From assembly GCF_001311985.1 (NCBI RefSeq), contig NZ_BBCJ01000013.1:58044-122043 (forward strand): DNA of 64,000 nt, read 5' to 3'. Source of the DNA: Geotalea toluenoxydans JCM 15764 (lineage in GTDB: Bacteria; Desulfobacterota; Desulfuromonadia; Geobacterales; Geobacteraceae). Of this stretch, positions 19,024 through 29,149 are shown in pieces. The position numbers were made by a program, and so were the translations under genes. The notes beneath the pieces are model-generated. The model ran no database searches and was not told the DNA's origin. It saw only the letters and a list, made by a program, of their open reading frames with translations. How positions within the stretch are numbered: position 1 is the stretch's first letter; every line of letters starts with the position of its first letter.

Positions 19024-20662
19024 GGCCGCTTTCCGTACCGATAGTGGTTTTCGTCAGTTTCTTTTTTTCCATCCTGTAGAGTACCCGTTGCCAGTTGATC
19101 CGTTGAGCTTCCCCAGGGGCGTGTAATTGCCGCTCCATTTCAGGCGGAGAGGGCATTACTTCGCTTGTTTCAAGCTGCACTGGCCCCCCCCACAGGTACT
19201 CGATGCCCATCATGGTGTTGCCGATGAATTCCCTGACCAGCGGTTTTTCCTCGAAGCGATGGGTCAGGTACAGACTGCCATCACTTGTATCTTTACCTAT
19301 TTCCATGTGTGGCGGGTGGTAGAGGGTGTCGAGAAGCATCCGGCGGTAGTCCTCGGCTTTTCGACTTTTCACGTAATACTGCCAGACCATCTTCTGGTGG
19401 TCGAGCCTTCTGTCCACCACAAACAGCTTATGCCTGTTGAGGAAGTCCTGATCGACAAAGGTGTTGATGAAGGTGAAGTCGCAGAAATTCTCCCGCACCT
19501 TGAATATATAGTCCACTCCTTCGCCGGTCTGCTTGTCATATTTTTCCCTGGTGTGGATATCCCGCAGCATCTGAAATTCGAGACTTCTTTTGCCTTTGTC
19601 AGCCATTTCGTCGATGGTTGCAAAGACTCGCATGCCCAGGGCATAGGGGTTGAGCCCGACCCTTGGCAGCGAGGTCACACCGGCGTGGACCCGGGCAAAA
19701 TCCACCTCATGCTCGCGGATCCGGTCGTCCAGGAGGAAGAGCTTTTCATGCCAGTAGCTGGCCCACCCCTCGTTCATGATTTTGGTGCGGATCTGGGGCT
19801 GGAAATAGACTGAGGTATTGCGCACGATCTCAAGTACCGACTTCATCCATTTATTCTCATCCCGGTTGAGGAATGGCGAGTATTCCATCAGGTGCTGGAG
19901 CAGGTCAAGCCGAGGCTTGCCTTTCTCGGGCGCCTGTCTGGAGAACACCGCCTCCAGTTCCGGATGCTTCTTCAGCGTGTCGGCAAAGAAGGTCTTCTCC
20001 CCCAGTTCCCCGTATTGGGCCATGGCCTGGTTGTAGCGTTCCACTTCTTTAACATATTCCTGGATCCGCACCTTTTTCACCGACTGAAGAAAGGTGTCGA
20101 AGTAATAGTCAACGTTGCTGGAAAGGGACGGGATCTGGGCGCGGCTGGCCCGCGACAACTCGTCGAAATAACCTACCAGGTTGTCGACGGCGCGACCGAA
20201 CTCGATGACATAATCCACCCAACGCCCCTTTTCAGATCGCAGGCGGGCAATCAGCCTCTTGTCTGCCAGCGCCTGGCCGTTAAGGTCGTAATCCCAGGTG
20301 AGACGGTAGAAGAGGTTGTTCTGGAAAAAATCGATGTGGGCCAGCACATGGTAGAAGATCATCACATTGAGCCAGTCCGGATTGTTATCGTTATAAAAAG
20401 AGATGGGGGGGCGGGTGTTGATCACCGTCTCGTAGGGATTGTAGGGGTAAAGCTCGTATTTCCGCAGCCCTTTCAATACCTCCACGTCGTGGACCCAGTA
20501 GTCGTAGAGGGTGGGGATCATCGCCTTGGGGGAAAGTTCCAGCATGTCCCGATTGGTGACGATGTACTCCAGGGTCTCGTCCTGGAAGCGCAGGCCGGCA
20601 TCCTTTGCCCGCTCCTTGCACCCTTCCATGATCTGTTTTGCATGCTGGCTGATCAGTTCCAT
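19016..20662 (-). CDS. spoVR: SpoVR/YcgB family protein
   Basis: A 548-aa SpoVR-family protein, linked by genetics in other bacteria to cortex formation (Bacillus) and to the YeaG/YeaH stress system in enterobacteria; its biochemical activity is unknown. Conserved family stretches include YDYWVHDVEVLKGLRKYELYPYNPYETVINT, NEGWASYWHEKL (an HE-type motif) and RVGLNPYALGMRVF. Intact. Start ATG 20662 lies downstream of the yeaH stop (20682-20684) with GGGAAA upstream; an upstream in-frame extension overlaps yeaH and is not family-like. Its end overlaps prkA2. Confidence 0.93.
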   Translation of the reverse strand: MELISQHAKQIMEGCKERAKDAGLRFQDETLEYIVTNRDMLELSPKAMIPTLYDYWVHDVEVLKGLRKYELYPYNPYETVINTRPPISFYNDNNPDWLNVMIFYHVLAHIDFFQNNLFYRLTWDYDLNGQALADKRLIARLRSEKGRWVDYVIEFGRAVDNLVGYFDELSRASRAQIPSLSSNVDYYFDTFLQSVKKVRIQEYVKEVERYNQAMAQYGELGEKTFFADTLKKHPELEAVFSRQAPEKGKPRLDLLQHLMEYSPFLNRDENKWMKSVLEIVRNTSVYFQPQIRTKIMNEGWASYWHEKLFLLDDRIREHEVDFARVHAGVTSLPRVGLNPYALGMRVFATIDEMADKGKRSLEFQMLRDIHTREKYDKQTGEGVDYIFKVRENFCDFTFINTFVDQDFLNRHKLFVVDRRLDHQKMVWQYYVKSRKAEDYRRMLLDTLYHPPHMEIGKDTSDGSLYLTHRFEEKPLVREFIGNTMMGIEYLWGGPVQLETSEVMPSPPEMERQLHAPGEAQRINWQRVLYRMEKKKLTKTTIGTESGHD

Positions 20663-20681
20663 AGGTTTCCCAGTTTCTGCC

Positions 20682-21910
20682 TCAGGAGATGAGCTTTTTG
20701 ATTCCCTCGATGAGACGGGGTTCCTCCGCCTCCTCATCGAGGACATCCAGGCGCAGCACGTCTGCCCGTTCCTTGAGCAGGCCGGAAGTGGTGAGGTATT
20801 GTTCCACCTCCGAATGCCTGCCTGCAGCGTAGGCGTGTTCGGCAATGGTTATGCCCATCCTGTTGGTGTAGGTGAGCATCTGCTTGATTTCCGGGAGCGC
20901 CTCCACCCCTTCCGTGTCCCAATCGTCGCCGTCGGTGCCGTGGAAAATATAAATATTGTAGTCCTTTGCCAGGCTTTCCTTCTCGACGATCTCATTTACC
21001 AGTCGATAGGCTGAAGCAACCTTGGTGCCGCCGGCAACCCGGAGGCGATAGTAGCTTTCAAAATCCGGCACTTCCCGCGCTTCGTTGTCGTGGAGGATAA
21101 AGCGAGACTCAACCTGGCGGGCAAACTGATAAAGCAGCCAGCAGTAGATCATCACGTGCTGGGACACTACCAGCTCAGTTGCCTTCCCCTCCATGGAACC
21201 GGAGTAGTCACGGATAAAGAAGACCAGGGCCTGGGATTCGTAGTCGATGTCCCGGGACAGGATGCGATAGATCTTGTCCTTGGGGGAGATGAGAAAACGG
21301 GTGGTGTCGATGTCGGTGACATTGGGGACATTACCCAGGCTGATATTGGTTTCCAGGATCTTGCGCATGGTCGCTTTCTTGTCCAGAAGCTGACCGAAGC
21401 CGCGGTTCCTGTCCGTAAGGTCATAGGTATAGCGGGTAAGGGAACTTTTTTTCCCTTTTTCCTTCAAATTGGGGAGCTCAAAGGTTTCGGTGAGAATCTT
21501 TCCCAGGTCATAGGCGGTGGATTCCAGTTCGTGGCTCTCTCCCTCCCCCTGGCCAGCTTCCCCTTCTCCCGCTCCTTCTTCGGGACGGACCGGCCGCTCT
21601 CCCAGGATGTCTCCTTCCTCTTCCTTGCCGGTGCCGCCGGTTGCATTCTCCTCATCCATGGGAGATGGAACCCGGTCGTGATAGAATTTTTCTTCGACGG
21701 TGGTGGGGATGACGACGAATTTTTCCTTGCCGCCACGCGTAGGCTTGACCAGCTTGCCGATGCGGATCTTGCGCGGAAATCCGTCCTTTTCCCGCATCTT
21801 GTCCCTCTCCAGCAGTTCATGGATGGAGCGGATCCGCGTCGTATAGGTCCTTCCGCCGTTGGTGGCTCCAGGGAGGCGAAGGGATTTTTGTCCGGGTCGA
21901 AGTCAGACAC
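20682..21910 (-). CDS. yeaH: YeaH/YhbH family (DUF444) vWA-like protein (apparent frameshift near the N-terminus)
   Basis: DUF444 protein, partner of PrkA in the conserved PrkA-YeaH-SpoVR system. A von Willebrand A-like MIDAS motif is visible in FFIRDYSGSMEGKATELV. The N-terminal part is rich in Gly/Glu with low complexity (GEGEAGQGEGESHELES). Translation begins at GTG 21910, giving MSDFDPDKNPF. That GTG overlaps the prkA1 TAG by one base (TAGTG). One G is apparently lost near 21849; restoring it joins the start to TYTTRIRSIHELLERDKMREKDG. Restored length is about 409 aa. Confidence 0.88.
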
Positions 21911-23970
21911 TAGATCTCATCCTCTTGGCTGCAGAAGTACTCGATGGTCTTCTGGGCGCAGGTTCTGCAGTAATGGAGCTTGTCCAGCATGGTAGTGATC
22001 ATCCTGTCGTACAGTTTCTGGTTTTCCTCGTTGGTACGATTGGCCAAAGCGCCGATCAGGCTGCCGGCGCCGGCGATATCCGACTTCAGCCGCACATCGG
22101 TCACCGCCTTGACCAGCTCCAGGTTGTCCATGAAGTCATAGTTGGGCTCGACGGAGATTTTCTGGCCGTAGATCTTGCGGATGGAGGTGCGGAAAGATTC
22201 TCGTTGTTCCTCTGTTTTCAGGCCGATGCGCTCCTCGATATTGCGCACGTAGCGTTCGTCGATCCTGATGGCCTTAAGTTGGCCTGTTTGCGGGTCCTTG
22301 TATTTCCACATCTTGTCCGGACCGAGGTTCTCCGCATCGATGCCGATGATCATGTTGACATAGTTGAGCACGTCCTTGCGGATGGCGAAGGGCTCATCCA
22401 TGTAGGCATTGAACATTTCAGTCATGATCCGCTCCCGGTAGAGGGACTTGGCGATCTTCAGATCTTCCAGGTATTTGGCCCGGTCGTTGGCATCGGAAAC
22501 ATAGTCCAGCACCACCCTTTCCAGGGTCTTGAAGATATCGACGGCGATCATGCAGCGTCCTTCGTTGGTTTCCGAACTTTCCACCATCAGCTGCACCGCC
22601 CTTCCCAGGTTTCTCTGGCCAAGTCCTTTCTGGCCGAAACGCTTGGTGATATCCGGCTCCTGGCTGAGCATATCGACTACTTCGGCAAGGGTTTTCAGGC
22701 TCTTCTCGCCTGCCACTTCGCCGGCCGCAAGTTTCAGGGTTTCAATGGGGGTCAGTTTTTCCGAGCGGGGAAGTCTGGTCATTACCGTGGCCACCGATGC
22801 CGAATAATTCAGGTTCGGGTCCTGGTGCAACTCCTCCTTGGTCAGTGTCGTCTTTGTTTCAGTGCCTATGGCATAGGTGGTCAGCGCCTCCTGCATGCGG
22901 TAGTTGGTGTTGTGGGAGACATAGCAGACCCGGCAGCGGTCGATGATAGGCGCCTCCTCGCGCTCGGCGAGAAAGTGGTTGAACTCGGAGTTGTTGCTGG
23001 TGGCAATGATCAGGGTGTCGATGGGCCAGCGATAGCCATCGATCTCAATGAGCCGGTTCTGAATCACCCCCAGGTAGACCTGGACCAGGTCCTTCTTGTT
23101 CTTGTAAATTTCATCGCTGAAATGGATGCCGCCGCCGGCAACCCTTGCCAGGGCGCCGCGGCGGAGATCAAAGCGGTAAGGATTATTGACGTCGGTGATG
23201 TGCAAAAGCCGCTGGATCGACTCGTCACCCAGGAGATCCACCGCCGAAGAGGTGATCTTGTCCTTGGCAGCATATTTGCCGGTAATGGTGCCGAGAGTTT
23301 CGGTCAATGGAACCGGCACTACCTCTACAAATTTGAGCATTTCTTCCAAATTGCCACCGCTATATTTGCGCAGGTCGTTCCAGATGTAGCCGCTGTCGGC
23401 GCCCAGGGGGCGGTAGTTCTCGAAGAGTTTAGCGATCTCCTTATCACTGAAACCGACGGTCCTGCCGAGAAATTCCCTGCTTTCATCCAGGTTGTCGAAG
23501 AGGTTCATGGCCAGGATCATCGGATCTTCGTAGGTCTGGGACTCGATGACGGAGATGCGGCCGTAACTGCCCAGCTTGTCCATATTTACCAGCTGAAAGG
23601 TGTAGCGGCGGTTTTCTGGACGGGCCAGGAATTCCCGGTATTTGGCGCAGAGATATTCGACAAAAAAGGTCTTGCCGTTGCCCGGCTCGCCGACGAGGAC
23701 GAAGGCCATCTCCTTTGAGGACCCTCCTTCTGCCGCATCCTTGACAAAGGAGACGAAGCTGTTGATCTCATCGTACATTCCGACGGGGTGCTTTTTCCCG
23801 GTGCGGAAGATCATGAAGTCATAGGTGGTCTTGCCGTTGACGACGATTTTTTCGATTTTCCCCTCGAGAATCATCCTCGCTACGCCCTGGAAGGCATTTT
23901 CAAAGCATCGCTTCCCTTCCTTGACCTCAGTAAGGTGCTGATTGAGAGTGCAGGTATGGTTGCTGTTCAT
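21910..23970 (-). CDS. prkA: PrkA-family serine kinase/AAA+ ATPase
   Basis: Canonical PrkA (YeaG in E. coli), 686 aa and intact, first gene of the operon. The Walker A motif VGEPGNGKTFF lies at residues 93-103, followed by the AAA core (LIIATSNNSEFNHF sensor region) and the C-terminal PrkA kinase-like domain. Start ATG 23970 is chosen because GGAGGG lies directly upstream; an in-frame ATG 18 codons earlier has no site. PrkA homologues respond to starvation and other stress. The stop TAG overlaps the yeaH GTG, implying coupled translation. Confidence 0.93.
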   Translation of the reverse strand: MNSNHTCTLNQHLTEVKEGKRCFENAFQGVARMILEGKIEKIVVNGKTTYDFMIFRTGKKHPVGMYDEINSFVSFVKDAAEGGSSKEMAFVLVGEPGNGKTFFVEYLCAKYREFLARPENRRYTFQLVNMDKLGSYGRISVIESQTYEDPMILAMNLFDNLDESREFLGRTVGFSDKEIAKLFENYRPLGADSGYIWNDLRKYSGGNLEEMLKFVEVVPVPLTETLGTITGKYAAKDKITSSAVDLLGDESIQRLLHITDVNNPYRFDLRRGALARVAGGGIHFSDEIYKNKKDLVQVYLGVIQNRLIEIDGYRWPIDTLIIATSNNSEFNHFLAEREEAPIIDRCRVCYVSHNTNYRMQEALTTYAIGTETKTTLTKEELHQDPNLNYSASVATVMTRLPRSEKLTPIETLKLAAGEVAGEKSLKTLAEVVDMLSQEPDITKRFGQKGLGQRNLGRAVQLMVESSETNEGRCMIAVDIFKTLERVVLDYVSDANDRAKYLEDLKIAKSLYRERIMTEMFNAYMDEPFAIRKDVLNYVNMIIGIDAENLGPDKMWKYKDPQTGQLKAIRIDERYVRNIEERIGLKTEEQRESFRTSIRKIYGQKISVEPNYDFMDNLELVKAVTDVRLKSDIAGAGSLIGALANRTNEENQKLYDRMITTMLDKLHYCRTCAQKTIEYFCSQEDEI

Positions 23971-24003
23971 GGGTCCCTCCAGAGCATGTGTAATATCAAC
24001 TTG

Positions 24004-24031
24004 ATTATCCCACAGAATTTTCATTCTCCAA
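24004..24031 (-). promoter_or_regulatory. Possible promoter of the prkA-yeaH-spoVR-prkA2 operon
   Basis: On the minus strand TTGGAG (24031-24026), a 16-bp spacer and GATAAT (24009-24004). No GG-N10-GC sigma-54 element was found in the upstream region, although the E. coli yeaGH genes are sigma-54 dependent. Weak prediction. Confidence 0.35.
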
Positions 24032-24096
24032 GCTCATGAAGAAAAATTTCAGCCGCCGCTGCTTACATTGGGGGGAGGGATGACGGGAAAGGAACG

Positions 24097-24132
24097 AAAA
24101 AAGGGAGCGGACAATTGTCCACTCCCTTTTTT
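24097..24132. terminator. Terminator between groESL and the prkA operon promoter region
   Basis: AAAAAAGGGAG...CTCCCTTTTTT forms an A/T-flanked hairpin readable on both strands. On the minus strand it ends the groESL transcript. Confidence 0.85.
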
Positions 24133-24138
24133 CCTTTA

Positions 24139-24258
24139 ATCGATGAGGATTTTTCGGCCTGGCAAGGAAGTCAAGCGATGGGGCGGAGGCGTAGCCCAGC
24201 TACGCCGCACAACTCATCGTGATGACTGACACCGCCAGGGCGGAAAAGCATCGTCGAT
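24139..24258. repeat. 120-bp REP-like palindromic element (type C) directly after groEL
   Basis: The ends ATCGATGAGGATTTTTCGGC (from 24139) and GCGGAAAAGCATCGTCGAT (to 24258) form a long imperfect inverted repeat continuing through CCTGGC/GCCAGG. A second perfect hairpin, GGCGTAGC - CCA - GCTACGCC, sits inside at 24188-24206. The element lies between the groEL stop codon (24261) and the terminator, so it is transcribed as the 3' end of groESL mRNA. Confidence 0.6.
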
Positions 24259-24260
24259 GA

Positions 24261-25916
<1,656 letters not shown>

Positions 25917-25956
25917 TTATCCTCCTTGGATTAGTCAGTTATTTAAATGTTGTTCT

Positions 25957-26247
25957 TTATTTCTCGATAACGCCCAGGATGTCGTCTTCTCTCATGATGA
26001 GGTAATCCTGGCCTTCAACTTTGACTTCGGTACCGGAATATTTACCAAAAAGTACCTTGTCGCCGACCTTGACATCCAGTGGGAGGATCTTGCCGTCTTC
26101 AGTCCTCTTGCCGTTGCCCACTGCCACGACTTCACCTTCCTGCGGCTTTTCCTTGGCCGTCTCGGGGATGTAGATCCCGCCTGCGGTCTTGGTCTCTTCC
26201 TCAACCCTTTTCACAATGATACGGTCCTGCATTGGTCTCAGCTTCAT
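25957..26247 (-). CDS. groES: Co-chaperonin GroES (Hsp10)
   Basis: A 96-aa heptameric lid of Gro[40 protein letters not shown] is typical, with the mobile loop in [12 protein letters not shown]. Ends DDILGVIEK. The ribosome site AAAGGAGAAG lies upstream of ATG 26247. Controlled by the CIRCE operator and promoter described next. Confidence 0.98.
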   Translation of the reverse strand: MKLRPMQDRIIVKRVEEETKTAGGIYIPETAKEKPQEGEVVAVGNGKRTEDGKILPLDVKVGDKVLFGKYSGTEVKVEGQDYLIMREDDILGVIEK

Positions 26248-26301
26248 GCGTTACTTCTCCTTTCCTTGGGAATAAACAGAAATTTACGATTGGAAAAAAT
26301 A

Positions 26302-26328
26302 TTAGCACTCCTTGTAGCTGAGTGCTAA
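26302..26328 (-). promoter_or_regulatory. CIRCE operator (HrcA-binding site)
   Basis: TTAGCACTC - 9 bases - GAGTGCTAA, a perfect match to the CIRCE consensus. It sits just downstream of the groES promoter, so HrcA repression of groESL and release on heat shock are expected. hrcA itself is not in the window. Confidence 0.95.
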
Positions 26329-26338
26329 TCATGGGGTA

Positions 26339-26367
26339 AATATAAACACGGTATGGGCAAAAATCAA
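26339..26367 (-). promoter_or_regulatory. Sigma-70-type promoter of groESL
   Basis: On the minus strand TTGATT (26367-26362), a 17-bp spacer and TATATT (26344-26339). The -10 box ends 10 bases before the CIRCE inverted repeat, the usual arrangement. Confidence 0.8.
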
Positions 26368-26464
26368 GTCATTAATGGAAAAAAATTAACGGGCGATAGG
26401 GCTGTCGCTGGCGGGGTGGAAAATCAATGGGACTGGTGCGATTTGCGGCGGGCAAAAATATCGG

Positions 26465-26995
26465 TTATGGCGTCAGCATCTCGGTGGCCAACCGCTTTGC
26501 CATCCGCTGCCGCTCATTGGACAAGGTTGAACGGTCATGCTCAAAGAAGGCTTCCACGGGGAACTGCATTTCTAGTGTTGCATCCCGTTGTTCCATTTCG
26601 AAAAGGTTCAGACGGGCTTTAGCTCTGAGTTCGGTGGAGCAGCATCCGGCATTTTCGACATAGCCCCACAACTCACCGCTGATGTAGACCTGCCTGGTCA
26701 ACCACGCCGGATCGATGTCCTTCAGGTCTTCCTTGAGAATATAGTACCACTGCACATCGGTGCGGGAGCGGTTTTTGTTCAGGTTGTCGACGAACTCGTT
26801 GAAAACGGTGTCGCTGAAGTCATTGGGGACAAGGCTTTGGCTGAACGGCACCAGGTAGACGATATTGTCTTCCGGGGCCGGGTTGAAGGCTGGAGACATG
26901 GTAACCCGAGGCCCCGATGCACAGCCGAAAAGGAGCAGCATGGCAATAAGCAGCAACAGGTACGATGCTTTGACTGTCGCAGAAGTATTGCCCAT
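26465..26995 (-). CDS. Predicted outer-membrane lipoprotein, unknown function
   Basis: A 176-aa protein with signal peptide and lipobox: ATVKASYLLLLIAMLLLFGCASGPRV, lipidated Cys in LFGC. The mature domain (NIVYLVPFSQSLVPNDFSDTVFNEFVDNLNK ... YYILKEDLKDIDPAWLTRQVYISGELWGYVE) resembles small periplasmic lipoproteins of Geobacter but I do not recognise a named domain. Start ATG 26995 shares a TGATG overlap with the stop of the preceding DUF507 gene; ATG two codons earlier is also possible. Confidence 0.75.
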   Translation of the reverse strand: MGNTSATVKASYLLLLIAMLLLFGCASGPRVTMSPAFNPAPEDNIVYLVPFSQSLVPNDFSDTVFNEFVDNLNKNRSRTDVQWYYILKEDLKDIDPAWLTRQVYISGELWGYVENAGCCSTELRAKARLNLFEMEQRDATLEMQFPVEAFFEHDRSTLSNERQRMAKRLATEMLTP

Positions 26996-27267
26996 CACCA
27001 TTTCCTTTTCGCCAGCTCTTCGGCGTAATGCTTCTGGTAGAGTACTTCCCATTCCCTGCTGCCCGGCACCTTCGCCTGGGAATAGGAAGCGAGTTTTTTT
27101 CTTACAGCCTGGTCGATGTCTTCTGCAACGGAAAAAAAAGCGGCGATGGAGTCCTTAATGGCGTTCAAGGAACGTGCTTCATCGGGGAAATCGGCCAGGT
27201 CGTCCCGCCAGAGTTTGTCGTAAATCTTGTGGGCAATATGTGAAATTCTATCTTCTGAAATCTGCAT
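26995..27267 (-). CDS. DUF507 family protein (90 aa)
   Basis: Short alpha-helical protein of the DUF507 family: MQISEDRISHIAHKIYDKLWRDDLADFPDEARSLNAIKDSIAAFF and a C-terminal EWEVLYQKHYAEELAKRKW. It shares an overall pattern with the next gene upstream (helix, NAIKxxI, helix, KLAxxR), so the two are probably tandem paralogues. Function unknown. Its stop overlaps the lipoprotein start. Confidence 0.8.
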   Translation of the reverse strand: MQISEDRISHIAHKIYDKLWRDDLADFPDEARSLNAIKDSIAAFFSVAEDIDQAVRKKLASYSQAKVPGSREWEVLYQKHYAEELAKRKW

Positions 27268-27303
27268 GGGTACCCCCCGGTGACAAAATGTTTATTGCTG
27301 AGA

Positions 27304-27591
27304 CTAAAGAACGATTTTCCGTTCCTTCGCCAGCTTTTCCTTGATCATGCGCAGCATCTTGTGCTGATCGATGCCGGTCGCTCCGCTTCCCATGCCGCGC
27401 AGGGTCTGGTCCAGAAGCTGTGCGGCATCCTTTTCCAAAGCTTCTTCCGCCTTGATGTCAGCAGTGATGGCGCTTTTGATGGCATTGAGGGCGGCAACAC
27501 GATCCTGCTTGAGCTCTATAAGCCCCGCTGCCGAGAGATCGCCAAGTACTTTCTCCGCCATCCTGCCGATCTGGTCTTCCTTGAGTCGCAT
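27304..27591 (-). CDS. DUF507 family protein (95 aa)
   Basis: Second DUF507 protein: MRLKEDQIGRMAEKVLGDLSAAGLIELKQDRVAALNAIKSAITADIKAEEALEKDAAQLLDQ, ending EKLAKERKIVL. All helical and highly charged. First gene of a three-gene minus-strand group with the second DUF507 gene and the lipoprotein; it is divergent from aroF. Function unknown in the family. Confidence 0.8.
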   Translation of the reverse strand: MRLKEDQIGRMAEKVLGDLSAAGLIELKQDRVAALNAIKSAITADIKAEEALEKDAAQLLDQTLRGMGSGATGIDQHKMLRMIKEKLAKERKIVL

Positions 27592-27703
27592 CAGTACCTC
27601 TCTTTTGTTCTTCCTTGTCCACAGTAAGGGCTTATTTTACGATATCCTAATAAAAAAGCAACACATTACATCCGCACAAATCAGGTGCGGGCTTGATTCA
27701 TCG

Positions 27704-27732
27704 TTGACCTGACAGTTGCGGCCTGTTATCTT
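27704..27732 (+). promoter_or_regulatory. Promoter of aroF
   Basis: TTGACC (27704-27709), a 17-bp spacer and TATCTT (27727-27732), about 40 bases before the start codon. No leader-peptide attenuator was seen. Confidence 0.6.
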
Positions 27733-27772
27733 AGGCGAAATTAACGTTATGCGGACAGGAGGAGCCGGGGCC

Positions 27773-28788
27773 ATGCTGATAGTAATGAGTTATACTGCCG
27801 GGCAGGCTGAGATCGATGCCGTTGTCAATGCAGTTGAAGGAATGGGATACAAGGCGAGACCGATTCCGGGCAGCGAGAGAACAGCCATCGGCGTTCTCGG
27901 TAACACCGGCTATGTGGACGATGTGGTTATTCGCGATCTTCCCGGCGTTCAGGAAGTAATACACGTTTCCAAGCCGTACAAGCTGGTTTCTCGTGCCTTT
28001 CACCCCCAGAGCAGCATCATCGAAGTCTGCGGGGTCCGGATAGGTGAGGGCTGTCCTCCGGTAGTCGCCGCCGGCCCGTGTGCTGTAGAAGGGGAAGAGC
28101 AGATAATAAAGACGGCTCTGGCGGTCAAGGCTGCAGGCGCAGTACTGCTGCGGGGAGGTGCCTTCAAACCCAGGACCGGCCCCCATACTTTTCAGGGGCT
28201 CAGGGAAGAGGGGCTCAAATTGCTTGCGGCTGCCGGCAAAGAAAGTGGATTGCCCATCGTCACCGAGGTGATGAGCCCGGAAAATGTCGCGTGGTGGCCG
28301 AATATGCGGACTTGCTCCAGGTAGGGGCGCGCAATATGCAGAATTTTGATCTGCTGCGGGAATTGGGGCGGATCAGAAAGCCGGTGCTGCTCAAGCGGGG
28401 CATGAGTGCCACCATTGAAGAATTCCTTGCCGCGGCAGAATATATCCTGGCGGAAGGAAATCCCAACGTCATCCTCTGCGAGCGGGGCATCCGCACCTTC
28501 GAGACCGCCACCCGAAATACCTTGGATCTGTCGGTGGTGCCTCTGATCAAGGAGATGTCCCACCTGCCCATAATGGTCGATCCTTCCCATGCCACCGGCA
28601 AGCGCACCCTGGTTTCCCCCATGGCAAAGGCTGCACTGGTCGCAGGTGCCCACGGCATACTGGTGGAGGTACACCCCGAGCCGGAGAAGGCATTATCGGA
28701 CGGGCCCCAGTCCCTGACCTTTCAGGGCTTCGACAAATTAATGGAAGAGATCGTCAAGCTCAGGCAGTTTCTCGGTTTTGCCGGTTAA
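27773..28788 (+). CDS. aroF: 3-deoxy-7-phosphoheptulonate synthase, AroF/AroA-Q type (one apparent frameshift)
   Basis: DAHP synthase joins phosphoenolpyruvate and erythrose-4-phosphate, the first step of aromatic amino acid synthesis. The N-terminal ferredoxin-like regulatory domain (residues about 1-70, [30 protein letters not shown]) and the barrel motifs [40 protein letters not shown] and DPSHATGKR are present, marking the Thermotoga/Bacillus type. One base is lost near 28290: GTCGCGTGGTGG should restore [21 protein letters not shown]. Restored length is about 338 aa. AGGAGGAG precedes ATG 27773. Confidence 0.93.
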
Positions 28789-28796
28789 AAACACCC

Positions 28797-28825
28797 TTGA
28801 TTTATTCCCTGGGGCGGGATAAGAT
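28797..28825 (+). promoter_or_regulatory. Promoter of the 6S-like RNA
   Basis: TTGATT (28797-28802), a 17-bp spacer and TAAGAT (28820-28825), starting nine bases after the aroF stop. Predicted transcription start near 28832, just before the closing stem of the RNA. Confidence 0.65.
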
Positions 28826-28831
28826 TGCTCA

Positions 28832-29021
28832 ACGATAAAATTTCTCTCTGCCCTGTTCGTGAGGTATTAAAGCCCCTGCGGAATAATCATTGAACGGGCG
28901 CCTTTTTAAGCTGTGGTGTGCTGCCCCTTTGCGGGAATTGCCTGAAGCAGCATTAAAGGAGCCCACCTGTTAGGGAACTCGCTGTGAGGCCCCGACCAAC
29001 GGCATGGTGGAGAGATAGTAA
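28832..29021 (+). ncRNA. ssrS: Probable 6S RNA
   Basis: The aroF-MFS gap lacks a gene but holds a structured transcript unit of about 190 bases. Ends pair: CTCTCTGCC (28844-28852) with GGTGGAGAG (29007-29015), nine pairs including two G-U. An inner stem pairs GGGC, CCTTT and GCTG (about 28894-28913) with CAGC, AAAGG and GCCC (about 28951-28967). Between them is a large asymmetric internal bubble. This plan (closing stem, big central bubble, long apical stem, about 185 nt, own promoter, own terminator) is that of 6S RNA, which mimics an open promoter and binds sigma-70 RNA polymerase in stationary phase. Identification rests on architecture; a covariance search would be decisive. Confidence 0.65.
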
Positions 29022-29059
29022 ACGGGAAGTTCCGTCCGACGGAGCTTCCCGTTTTTTTG
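29022..29059 (+). terminator. Rho-independent terminator of the 6S-like RNA
   Basis: AACGGGAAG-TTCCG / CGGAGCTTCCCGTT forms a strong stem followed by a run of T residues ending at about 29059. It closes the transcript begun at about 28832. Confidence 0.9.
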
Positions 29060-29149
29060 TTCCTTCGAAAGGTCATCGATTGCCGGATGGCTTTTTCATG
29101 GTAAACATGATACGTTTCCTTCTCACTCAACTTGAGGCTGGTGCCCATC

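Noticed and set aside
21859..23718. 619-codon plus-strand frame opposite prkA and yeaH
   Set aside because: Antisense shadow of a conserved PrkA gene. No ribosome site, family resemblance or operon context.
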